Positions 11,303 to 22,735 of a stretch of 64,000 bases of DNA are shown piece after piece. A program made the translations under genes and the position numbers. Within the stretch, counting starts at the first letter, position 1. The number at the start of each line of letters is the position of its first letter. The DNA is taken from assembly GCA_023362775.1 (NCBI GenBank), contig JALMGJ010000005.1:86315421-86379420 (forward strand), in the 5' to 3' direction. The stretch is from Charina bottae. Lineage: Eukaryota > Chordata > Lepidosauria > Squamata > Charinaidae. The notes beneath the pieces are model-generated. The model had not been told where the DNA came from, did no database searches, and saw only the letters and a list, made by a program, of their open reading frames with translations.

Positions 11303-11429
11303 GTCACTGGAAGGACTGCAGACATTTAGCAGCTTGGAAGAGCTCATCTTGGACAACAATCTTCTCCAAAATGACCTTCGGTTACCCAGCTTACCACACC
11401 TTCATACTCTGATGCTCAACAAGAACCAA
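11303..11429 (+). CDS. LRMDA: LRMDA internal exon (LRR repeats)
   Basis: LRMDA (C10orf11) is a small leucine-rich-repeat protein needed in melanocyte differentiation; loss in humans causes a form of albinism. This 127-nt exon follows a normal acceptor (pyrimidine run, TTGCAG to 11302). The first G completes a codon from the previous exon; frame then opens at 11304. It reads [20 protein letters not shown] and ends ...HTLMLNKNQ, two successive LRRs (LxxLxLDxN and LHTLMLNKN), matching the vertebrate protein as I recall it. Translation continues without gap in the exon at 18947. The exon ends in phase 0 after CAA at 11429. There is no GT near this point; instead the intron starts ATATCCTT. The upstream exon with the start codon is not in the window or not recognised. 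Confidence 0.92.
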
Positions 11430-11643
11430 ATATCCTTCCAAAGACTGAGGGAGGGGGAGACCGTGCCAAATGCCCACCAATGTGTGCCAGCCAAATGAAA
11501 GGTGGTAAAATGTAGCTTAGGTGCAGGCAAAACAGTGCCTCCCTCTATCCTCATTAACCAGAATGCTTCACAGGAATTTATAGTGGCTCTTTCATAAGCA
11601 TGATGCCTTGCTCTCTTTTCCTGTTCCCCTATTTAAAAAAAGA

Positions 11644-13602
<1,959 letters not shown>

Positions 13603-13830
13603 TAATAGAATCAAAGAATATAAGAGATGGAAGGGACCTTAGATGTCTCCGAGTCCAACCTTAGTGCAGGTGTAGATCAGTGCAGGTGTAATAAACAAGA
13701 CAGTTGAGCTATGCAAATATATATGGTGATAGGGCATTCTGTGGATTGATTCCTTCTTGAAAGAGTTGAGATATGCTGCTCCCAAGTCACATTTGAGCCT
13801 GTTCCTCTCACCCCTTAGAGATGACTGGAA
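13603..13830 (-). repeat. CR1-type LINE 3' end
   Basis: ATAGAATCAAAGAATATAAG then AGATGGAAGGGACCTTAGA and GAGTCCAACC is the reverse complement of the classic CR1 terminus (GGTCCCTTCCAACTC... ATTCTATGAT repeats). Sequence to about 13830 matches the style of the CR1 3' region but the inner limit is uncertain. Confidence 0.7.
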
Positions 13831-14289
13831 ATGCTAGGAACAGAGGCTGTGTTAGTAACATCTTCATAAGATTCCTCTGCTGATCATGTTAAGTAGGAAT
13901 TTAAGAAAGAATTAACTAGACGGAAAGGAATTCCACATAGAAGTGCGAATACTCCTCAAGGCCCATCTGACTGCAAACCTCTATCTCTAATCTCAGAAGA
14001 GATTTTTGAACTGATGAATCCAGAACCTTTGTGCATCTTCCTAACAAGCTAACAAGTTCAGGGTAATAGAATAACTTTACAGCAATCAGCAATCACTGTT
14101 TGTCTTTAGCATAAAATCTTTTGTAGATTAGGTTCAAAGGCACACAAGTAACCAGGAACCTCCCTGAGTTTTCTTTTCATTGTTTGGACCTTTGTATATC
14201 AGACCATTCTTCCTCTTTCTTTCTTTTGTTTCACTCTGGAGATTCATGCCGATTTCCAGGGACAGAACCTTTTTCCTCTTTCCTTAAGT
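13831..14289. other. Intron sequence, nothing recognised
   Basis: No feature supported. It ends at the hAT target duplication CCTTAAGT (14282-14289). Confidence 0.5.
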
Positions 14290-14551
14290 CAGAGCTTTCC
14301 GAACTCTGTGTCGCGACACAAAAGTGTGTCGCCACACACAGTCTGGTGTGTTGCCACACAACCCGGAAGCGCTGATCATCATCAGCGCTTCCGGGTTTTC
14401 CTGTGGCGACACACCAACTGCAGCGCGCAAAACCCGAAAGCAGCAGCAGCGCTTCCGGGTTTTTGCGCGCTGCTGCACTTCCGGGTTTTCCCGCGGTGAC
14501 ACACCAATGCTGGTTGGTGTGTCGCCACGGGAAAAACTTTGGAAAGCCCTG
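14290..14551. mobile_element. Non-autonomous hAT element, family CAGAGCTTTCC
   Basis: Terminal inverted repeats CAGAGCTTTCC and GGAAAGCCCTG. A perfect 8-bp target duplication CCTTAAGT sits at 14282-14289 and 14552-14559, diagnostic for hAT transposition. 262 bp, no transposase. The middle contains a perfect 17-bp inverted repeat (14360-14376 and 14381-14397) with a 4-nt loop and several GTGTCGCCACAC-like palindromes, so this copy differs internally from 38724-39013 and 54453-54711. Confidence 0.9.
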
Positions 14552-15378
14552 CCTTAAGTCATTCTGTTACCTTCCTCACCCAGACAGATCTATTGGTTTT
14601 AAGAATATTTCATTCCCTGATAAAGCATCCATAGTGTATAATATTCACTGCCATCTGTAGTGTGGCTTTAGCCATTGGTTTCTTTTGGGGCTGTTTTTGG
14701 TTCTTAGAGGAAGACATGTTCTGCCTGTGAAACTTTTTCTCCAATAATCAGACTTCAATAATCAAAGGTCACAATTGCTGCAGAAGAGGCAAGATCCCTG
14801 TGAAAGAAGGATTTTTATCCATCCTGTTTCAGATTCTAGGCAAAGGTGCACTTGAGGCAGTAAGAAACAAAACAAATTTGACTGTTGGCTAAGCTACATA
14901 AAATTGTTGGAACTCAGTGGATCTCTGGGTATGACATGGGGAACCCTCTCCCCACCATAGCCTTGGAAAAGCTGTTTTGGCTTGTTTTGAGCAACTGAGT
15001 TGAGGATTATTTGTTGTTCTGCCCTAAAACCAGAACTTTTGATAACAGCATCTATACAGCACTTCTTTTTAAGATCACTGTGAGCCAGTCTTAAGTGAAA
15101 CCTTTTCTGTTCTCCCTATTCTAGAACAGGCAGTAAATTTTTCTTGCTCTGCTCTTCTCTGCCACGTCTCCCGAATGAGTCACCATTTTCATTAGTAACT
15201 GGTCTTCTCACCTAAGACAGCCCTTCTCCAGCTTCTAGCAACTCTTTTTTACAGGCGTAGGAAAAATGGGTCTGGGGGTTTATTTGTTGTGTACTTGAAA
15301 ATGAATATTTGCAATGAAGCCATAAACAAGGGGCCTACAATGGGTCTGTTTAAACAGGAAGCACATGAAAAGTTTCTT

Positions 15379-15410
<32 letters not shown>

Positions 15411-15413
15411 ATG

Positions 15414-15452
<39 letters not shown>

Positions 15453-16331
15453 TTGATTTGGGAGGCCAAAAAAATGATAGAAGGGTACTAAATCTTTACC
15501 AGTGTAGTGCTGCACACAAAAAAGACCACTTTTGCCATGTGCTTTTTTATCTGCAGGGAAGAGATTTTTTGCCCTATCAAAGGAAAAACAAGTTGGGAAG
15601 AAGTTTTTCATAGGAGAGAGAACTACTTTTATCCTACTGCTTCTTTGATCATATTTGGAACTCCTTCTAATGAAAGCAAAAAGGAATAATTGGTCTTGAG
15701 CTCTGCATCAGGTGCACTTTTGCCCAGTGTCTGAAAAAGAGGAGAGGAAACAACCTTCTTTCACAAGGATTTTGTATTGGATGCTTCTCTGCATTTCCTT
15801 GTTTGCCCCCAGCAAATAAGATGTAAATTGGAATGCATATAGTAAAAGGAAGGCCTTGGAGGGCAGAACGTCTGTTTCTGCTCTGGGGTGATGCCACAGC
15901 CCTTTAGTTATTGAGGTGAAAAAGTGGGGAATATTCTATCTGCAAGAGATAACAAAGATAACAGGAACACATACATCAAAGTCAAAGACAAGCAACCAAA
16001 CAGACCTGAATTTGTTAAGATAGCCACATAATAATTGTGGTGATAAACTCCAGAAACAAATGGATGAAAACAATGAACAGTTGATTGAAACCAGCAATTT
16101 TGTGCCAAAAGGTAGAAAATGTCCTTAATCTTAGGATGTACTTTGCTGTAGATAAATTAATATAATTATGATTTGACAGGGAGCATTTGGGGATTTGAGA
16201 TCAATCTGTATACTTTGTTTTTTTCCCCTTGCTGGCTAACATGACATCATTGCTAAAACTATGAGCTACAATATCCTTAGTTCCAATCCCACAAATTGGA
16301 GGCAAGCAATATTCTAAGCACATAGCAGGCT
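14552..16331. other. Intron sequence with a compound microsatellite
   Basis: Only the microsatellite at 15380-15450 is recognised: (CTA)n-(CTG)n-(AAT)n. Frames of 74-82 codons there are homopolymer artefacts (Asn, Ala, Tyr, Gln runs). Confidence 0.6.
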
Positions 16332-16728
16332 ACAGGTAGTCCTCGACTTATGACCATTCATTTAGCAACTGTTCAAAGTTAAAATGGCACTGAAAAAAAT
16401 GACTTACAACTGGTTCTCACACTTACAGCTATCACAGCATCCCTGCGGTCACATGGTCAAAATTTAGGCACTTGGCAACTGGCATGTATTTATGACAGTA
16501 GTAGCATCCCGGGGTCATTCTGATTCCCAGCTGGCTTCCAACAAACAAAGTCAATGGGGGAAGCCGGATTCACTTAATGACCACATGATTCACTTAATGA
16601 CCACAATGATTCACATAACGACCATGGCAAAAAAGGTCATAAAATCAGGTGTGACTCACTTAATGACCACCTTGCTTAGTGACAGAAGTTCCAGTCCCAA
16701 TTGTGGTCATAAGTCGAGTACTACCTGT
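16332..16728. mobile_element. TA-flanked inverted-repeat element, copy A
   Basis: Termini ACAGGTAGTCCTCGACTTA and its complement TAAGTCGAGTACTACCTGT match with one difference over about 24 bp and are flanked by T/A. 397 bp. The inside carries degenerate repeats of CACTTAATGACC and GGTCACATGGTC. No transposase. The structure suggests a Tc1/mariner-class non-autonomous family; the exact class is inference. Confidence 0.8.
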
Positions 16729-17005
16729 ACCTTCTTTTAAGTCAGAGTTTTTGTCTATAGTGTGGTAGTACCTTATCCTGGAAACTATCCTGCAGGTTTT
16801 GGAGAAGAAAGGAAGGTGAAAGGCCTCAACGCAAGCAAAACTATTATTGTTTTCATAATAGGCAGATTACATTCTTTGCCATTACCAAAATAAAAGACAA
16901 AGAAAATATAAGCAAAGTATTGCTACCATTTTTCAAATCTCTTTACAGGCCTTCCACTTTCCTGTTTCCTCCCAGTTAAAAACTTCTTTTGGTCCAGCAG
17001 AACGA

Positions 17006-17084
17006 CTTCCTTCCTTCCTTCCTTCCTTCCTTCCTTCCTTCCTTCCTTCCTTCCTTCCTTCCTTCCTTCCTTCCTTCCTTCCTT
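17006..17084. repeat. (TTCC)n microsatellite
   Basis: About 79 bp of near-perfect CTTC repeat. Confidence 0.97.
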
Positions 17085-18305
17085 GCACAAAATATACTCA
17101 TCCGGTTTTCAGCCCTTAGCTCTTCTGGTAGGACATTCCCATGGCACTTTGTGTAAAAATGTTACAGTAGGTAAATGATGCAAAGAGAAGGCTCACTAGA
17201 AAGCATCCAAAGACTGACCACTCTTTTTCTCTTAACATTGCAAAACAAAAACAAAAAACCTTCCTTGAGCATTTCTTGCCCCAAAATCCAGATGTCTGAA
17301 TAGCATCATGTTGGTTTTGAGGAAGATTTGATACATGCCAGCTAAACATCAAAGAAAGGACAGCAATTCTTCTTTCTACAATGCAGTATTAGTCACTGAA
17401 TCCAAGTTTGAGATAATTCTTTCAAATAGAAGACTAAAGATGCAATCCTATTGCCTCTATGGCTACATCCTGAAGCCACAGGCTATTTCACCCCCCTCCC
17501 CCAACTCCACTCCCAAGGTTGGAGGTCAAGGGTTCCTCTCCTGCTTCTTCACTGGTCCTCTAACTTGGGGGCAGGCCAGGAAATGCTGAGGGCTGCTAGG
17601 CCATCGTACAGTCCTGCTTATCTGAAAATGCCAAAATGTTTATTCACTTAGACTCCCTCTATATATTTGCAGGACCCCATGAAATTCTGATAATCCCCAG
17701 TGGCAAAAATATGAAAAATTCAGAAAATTCAGAAGGGAACAAATACTTTTTCATAGAACTTTAGATATAGTGGATGTATTAAATGACTTTCAAATGTCAT
17801 GTATCTCAGTTAGCATATATCACTCTGCATTCATTTCCATAAAAGATTTTATTATGTCCTTCTCTTTAAAGTTGGGTGTTGGTTATAAATTGCAGTGCAC
17901 AAATAGCAACTTCATTTTTGCTAACAAAACATTCTGCTACCACCAATAGCATATTTCCCAACATACAACAGTGGTATATTGGGGTGGCAGTCATTTGACT
18001 CCATTTCAAAACTCCTTTTTACAACCTGTTGTACTACATTTAGTGATGAATGTACTGTGAAAGTAACTGCTTGTTGCCATGTTGGAAAAGTTTCAGGGCT
18101 TCAGCAGTTGCTAACCATTTCCCCATACAACATCCATCATTTTGTCAAAGTTTTTAATGTTTTGCAGACAGTCACCTAGGAATGAAAAAGAAGTGAGGAA
18201 AAGAATAAGGAGGAAATAAAACCCAGGATCTTTCATTATATGCCAAAGAAAGAAAGAAAGAATTTCTCCTGCAGATAATTAATGTTACAGTTCTTTAAAT
18301 GGCAT
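17085..18305. other. Intron sequence, nothing recognised
   Basis: No exon or repeat family recognised between the two inverted-repeat elements apart from the microsatellites at either end. Confidence 0.5.
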
Positions 18306-18396
18306 TATATATATATATATATATATTCTCTCTCTCTCTCTCTCTCTCTCTCCCTCTGTGTGTGTGTGTGTGTGTGTGTGTTTGTGTTTGTGTGTA
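18306..18396. repeat. Compound microsatellite (TA)n-(TC)n-(TG)n
   Basis: TA at 18306-18326, TC at 18327-18352, TG-rich at 18357-18396. It directly abuts the inverted-repeat element starting at 18398. Confidence 0.95.
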
Positions 18397-18397
18397 T

Positions 18398-18796
18398 ACA
18401 GGTAGTCCTCACATTCATTTAGTGATGTTCGGACTTATGACCGTGCTGAAAAAAACGAGCTTATGACCGGTCCTCACACGGCCATCACAGTGTCTCCCCG
18501 GTCACATGATCACGATTTGAGTGCTTGGCAACCGGTTTGCATTTATGACCGTCGCAGTGTCCTGTGGTCATATGATCGCCATTTTTGACCTTCCCGGCTG
18601 GCTTCTGGCAAGCAAAATCAATGGGGAACCACGTGATTCACTTAATGACCACATGGTGCACTTAACTCCTGCTGTGATTTGCTTAACGGTCGCCACAGAA
18701 AAGGTTGTAAAATAGGGTCATATTCACTTAATGACCACTTCGCTTAGCAATCAAAACTCTGGTCCCAATTGTGGTCGTTAAGTGAGGACTACCTGT
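18398..18796. mobile_element. TA-flanked inverted-repeat element, copy B
   Basis: Starts ACAGGTAGTCCTCAC and ends GTGAGGACTACCTGT, same family and orientation as 16332-16728, 399 bp. It is framed by a TA/TC/TG microsatellite on the left and a (TATG)n run (18794-18830) on the right, consistent with insertion at TA inside a simple repeat. Its right end is only 150 bp from the exon at 18947. Confidence 0.85.
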
Positions 18797-18946
18797 ATGT
18801 ATGTATGTATGTATATATGTATGTGTATATATGGTGTCATATTACAGAAAGACATGCTGGTGGGCAGGGGTGGGAGAGGCACAATGTTGATTAAAAGTTT
18901 CCCTTTTGTTAATGTCATTGAATCCTTAATCTATGCCCTTGGACAC

Positions 18947-19086
18947 ATAACAGAGCTGGAGGGCTTGCTGGATCACTTGGCTGAAGTAGCACCTTCCCTG
19001 GAGTTCCTTAGTTTGCTGGGAAATTCAGCATGTCCAAATGAGCTGGTCTGCAAAGACAAGGATGAGGGAGACTACCAAAGATACAG
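18947..19086 (+). CDS. LRMDA: LRMDA internal exon (LRR and post-LRR)
   Basis: 140-nt exon, opening ATA ACA GAG right after the AC end of the U12 intron. It reads [20 protein letters not shown] then [15 protein letters not shown] and [11 protein letters not shown]. This is the third LRR (LEFLSLLGN) and the start of the LRR-capping segment characteristic of LRMDA. It ends AG at 19085-19086 (phase 2), splitting an Arg codon completed by the G of the next exon. The donor AG|GTTGGT is poor for a U2 site (T, G and G at +3 to +5). A GTATCTTGG sequence 4 nt downstream resembles a U12 site, but its use would break the frame into the next exon. I therefore keep the weak GT donor. Confidence 0.92.
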
Positions 19087-20584
19087 GTTGGTATCTTGGA
19101 CTGTACCTGGAGTTAACAATGGCTGCTGAGATGAAATAGTTAGAAAGTAATTTGGGGGAACTAATGGTCTGTTAAATGTTACCACTAAGACATAGGACTC
19201 TTCTAAATGAGAGTACAGATCAATCAGTGGAGCAAGATGCTCCCCACATTCCAAAGATGCTTCACTAGATCTGGCTTCCTCTTCTTTCTGTCATGCATGG
19301 GGCAAACCAATAAACCCCATTTACCCAAACCTAAGGAAGCAGAAAGAAGCTGGGATGTGGTGCATTGCCCCAGTGATTCTCAGGGACTGAGTCCACTTCC
19401 ATTAGGACCTCCTTGAGTCTTTCTCACTGTCTGATATAAAATATCCAGTCCAGGGATTATGACACATTGGAGCCATTAAGAACAATTATACATGACACAG
19501 AGATAGGTAACCCATGGAGTACAATCCGATGGCAAGTTCTCCTGCGCAGGTTTTGTTAGCATTCGCTCTGTTGTATGAACTATTCACCTCCATACAGTGC
19601 CTATACATACAGCCAACTTTTCTTTGAGCCAAGATTTTGCAAATTCTATCATCCTCATAATAGATCCCTACCAAGGCAGCCAGTCATTGCAAAATGCTGA
19701 CTCAGTGAAATTCTCATTGAATCAGCAGCACAAACCCTCAGCAGTCTCATGCATTTCCATAAATTATCACACAGGGACCACCAAGAATCACCAATTGTGC
19801 TTTTAAGTTCCAGCCCTTTCTTTAAAAATTCTTACATCAAATTGACAGAAAAATTGATGCATGTACAACTATATTAAAGGTATGATTTAATATTAGCATT
19901 CAAGGAAACAGGAAGAAGAAAAAGGCCCTAGAATATGCCATAAACAAAAAAGCTCCAAAAATTTGGAATGAATTGTTTGAAAGTCCTCTTCCCATTTGTA
20001 ATTGTTAAGCCAACATACAGTATGTTTTTCTCTATCCCTGTCTGATATAATTGGCTGCCAGTGTTGAAGAAGCATCAGAGCAGTGGAAAGACAGGAATTA
20101 TTACTGCACTTTCAAAGAAAACCGTACATGCTGTGCATAATTTGTACTTCTTCAGTTGTCTTAGGGTGATATAGTCTATGTATGTGAGGGGTATGTGAGC
20201 TCTTTTAGACATAATAGCAATATCAGGACAAACAGCATGGAATTTTATGCCTTCTGATTTTGCATACCAGCCTTCATTGTGCATGTGGGTGAGGCTGTAT
20301 TGTAGAAGTCGGCTACTTTCTATTTTTTCCACCACATTTTCAGCTTTTATAGCATGGGTCAGGGCTAAACCCATTTTGTTGCCTGAAACATTCATCATCA
20401 TCAAATCTTTATTACAGTCAAAGACCAGCATATTCTGAAATATTAAATTATTCTTTTGTGAACAGCCCGCTCTCCAATTCTCAGGGTGCTACTGAATGTT
20501 GGCAGCATGGTTTCAGTGTGTCCTTAGGGCTACCAAAAACTGAGAGCTATAAGAAGGTCTTGAATTGTTCATACTTGCAGTATT
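19087..20584. other. LRMDA: Start of the 16.9-kb second intron
   Basis: No exon found. A 118-codon minus-strand frame (20075-20431) has no domain I recognise. Its beginning overlaps GGTCTTTGACTGTAATAAAG (about 20406-20428, minus strand), which resembles a LINE 3' terminus followed by a GAT-rich tail, so part of this may be an unnamed retroelement. Confidence 0.4.
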
Positions 20585-21110
20585 AAAGTATCCTCAAGAA
20601 ACCACTGTTGGACCCAATGGCAATGGACAATGTTTGTCCTGTTTTCAACTTTCTCTTTTTGGAGAAGGTTGTTGAGAAGGTGTTGGGCTTCTGGAGGAAG
20701 CAGGTTATCTGGACCCCTTTCAATATGGTGTCAGACTTGGGCATAGTACCGAGATGGCATTGATTGCGCTTGTGGACGATCACTGGTGGGACCAGGATGG
20801 AGGTGGTGCATCCTTTCCGACTCTCTTTGGTCTCTCGGTGACCTTGTCATCAGTCATAGTATCTTTCTGGAGCAGCTCAGGTGGTTAGGCATGCGGGCAT
20901 GCTGCTGTAGAGTTCTCTTTCACCGGGTCGGTTCCCGTCAGTGTCCGTGGGTTGGGGAAAGAGGTCTAGATATAAACCCCTTCTTTGAAATTTCCATAGG
21001 GTTCTTCCCTCTCCTCATCCCTACTTAACATCTCAACCCCTGGCTGACCAGATAATGCCATCAATGTTCTTTCTCAGTGCTTGGAGGCTGTGGGGGCCTG
21101 GATGGTTTTT
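20585..21110 (+). repeat. L2-type LINE reverse-transcriptase fragment
   Basis: Contains decayed RT-region sequence, with TTGATTGCGCTTGTGGACGA then CACTGGTGGGACCAGGATGG, and CTCTTTGGTCTCTCGGTGAC further on, corresponding to the L2 ORF2 stretch before the catalytic YADD region. Frames are broken. It abuts a minus-strand L1 fragment at about 21115. Confidence 0.6.
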
Positions 21111-21117
21111 TTAATTG

Positions 21118-21519
21118 CTAATTATTAGATAAGTCTGATAATTCATCTAAAAGGTTCCTATAAAACTTACTTTTATCATCATTTGGTGCGTATATTCCTA
21201 CTATAACCATTTTCATTCCATATGTCTCTACTTCAATTGCTATATATCTTCCTTGTTCATCTGCCAATAATAAACGTGGTTTCAAATAAGATTTAATATA
21301 CACTACAATTACATTAGTTCTCTTTGTATTGGCCGAAACAAATTCTTGCCCCAGATTTTTGCTTACTAGATATTTTATGTCTTTTTTCTTTCTATGTGTT
21401 TCCTGTAAACAAATAACATCATATTTTAATTTTTTAAAATAATGAAAAACTTTTTTCCTTTTTTGTGGAGCATTATCTCCATTAATATTCCACGTAAGAC
21501 ACTTTAAGTCCATATTCAA
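21118..21519 (-). pseudogene. L1 ORF2 N-terminal (endonuclease) fragment
   Basis: The frame reads MDLKCLTWNINGDNAPQKRK and later KYDVICLQETHRKK and VIVGIYAPNDD. These are the opening motifs of the apurinic-endonuclease domain of L1 ORF2: N in TWNING, E in LQETH and Y in GIYAPN. Only about 130 of more than 1,000 codons remain; the frame stops at 21118 where L1 similarity ends. It starts just upstream of the end of ORF1 and overlaps it by about 38 nt in another frame. Confidence 0.88.
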
Positions 21520-22311
21520 GCAAGTGATTCTTCAGAATCCTTAACAGTGGAGTCCATTTCTTCTCTGTATGTTGCACCTTTCTATTAATTATCCCTGTGT
21601 CTTGTTCCAAATCCATTCTATGTCTCAGTAGAAAATCTTTAGCTTTAGGAATTGAAGTCAATTTAAATCTTTTTTGTTGAAATGTAAAACTCAATTCCTC
21701 TAGTCTTTCCCAGCGAAAAGGGACTTTATTCTTTTTCAACACCTCCGTCAGAAATGCATAATCTTTTCTCTTCCTTAGAATCATCACTGGTACATCTTTA
21801 AGTACAGTTATCTCTTTTTCCCCAATGTTGAATTTAGTATCAAAATGTGCTTGCAAGATTAAGTCCCTTGTTTTTTTTCTAGATAATTCTACTAATACAT
21901 CTCTTGGTTTATTATGTATGTTTGCATATTTAGAGTTAATTCGAAAGATCTTATCTATTTCTTCCTCCATCTTGTCTTCTTCCCAGTCTATTTAAGTTGC
22001 CAAAGCCTGTATAGTCTTTTCCTTTAATTCTTCTTCTTTGCCCTCAAGTATTCCTCTAAATCTTAAACAAAATTCCTTTTCTCTTAATTCTAATAATGCA
22101 AGTCTATCTAGTTCATTTTCTTTTTTTGCCTCTAATACATCTACTCTGTCATTAACTATTTTCAGTTCTCCCTCCATTTTCCTTTCTATCTTCTCCAATT
22201 TTTGGTCCAGCCTCTTTTCAAGGTCAGAAAATTTTACTGTATCTCCAGTGTTTGATTAATGCTTTGAATAATTATTTGTAATCCATAATTCGTAAAATGT
22301 TCTTTGGCCAT
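21482..22311 (-). pseudogene. L1 ORF1 (RNA-binding protein), inactivated
   Basis: A methionine codon at 22309-22311 opens MAKEHFTNYG, followed by a Lys/Glu/Leu-rich coiled coil (about 22260-22000). The central and C-terminal part runs without stops from 21970 to 21482, including MILRKRKDYAFLTEVLKKN and SIPKAKDFLLRHR, like the L1 ORF1 RRM and CTD. It is disabled by a frameshift near 22236 (a stop follows EIQ) and by an in-frame TAA at 21992-21994. Total about 276 codons, near the usual ORF1 length. It lies directly 5' of the ORF2 fragment, as in a complete L1. Confidence 0.82.
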
Positions 22312-22436
22312 ATTTGTACGAAACCTGCAAATTTGCTTGCCAATTTCATACAGTTTTTTCAGGGGTGGGGGAAACGACAATAGGAAGGTTCAAAGCACAA
22401 AAGCACTGATGTGTGGGAAAGCAGTTCCAACTTTTA

Positions 22437-22735
22437 TTATTTATTTATTTATTATTTAAATTTATATGACCGCCCATCTCCCCCAAACGGGGGACTCTGG
22501 GCAGCTTACAATAAAAATTAAGATTAAAATACAAGTATAAAATTACAAATTATTAATATGATATAAATAAATATAAAATCCAATCTGGCGAATTGATCTT
22601 GAACAATGGGGAGGGCACTACCCCCAGGAGGAGCTATTGCCTTTCCCCTCACACGCTAGGCGGCAGAACCAAGTTTTCAGATCTTTCCGGAAGGCCGGGA
22701 GGGAGGAAACCCGCCTCAACTTTTGAGAGAAGATG
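22437..22735 (-). repeat. L2-type LINE 3' end
   Basis: Minus-strand terminus: CGCCCATCTCCCCCAAACGG and GGGACTCTGGGCAGCTTACA preceded by a TTTA-rich tail. Further in, TCAGATCTTTCCGGAAGGCC corresponds to the RKALKTW-like end of ORF2. Same family as 5298-5781 but more diverged. Confidence 0.75.

Larger units (their letters stand above)
21115..22375 (-). repeat. L1 LINE, 5' portion only
   Basis: Contains a short 5' leader, ORF1 and the first 130 codons of ORF2, then stops abruptly beside an L2 piece. It lacks the rest of ORF2, the 3' UTR and a poly(A) tail. Truncation is normally at the 5' side, so the missing 3' end points to a later deletion or rearrangement. Confidence 0.8.
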
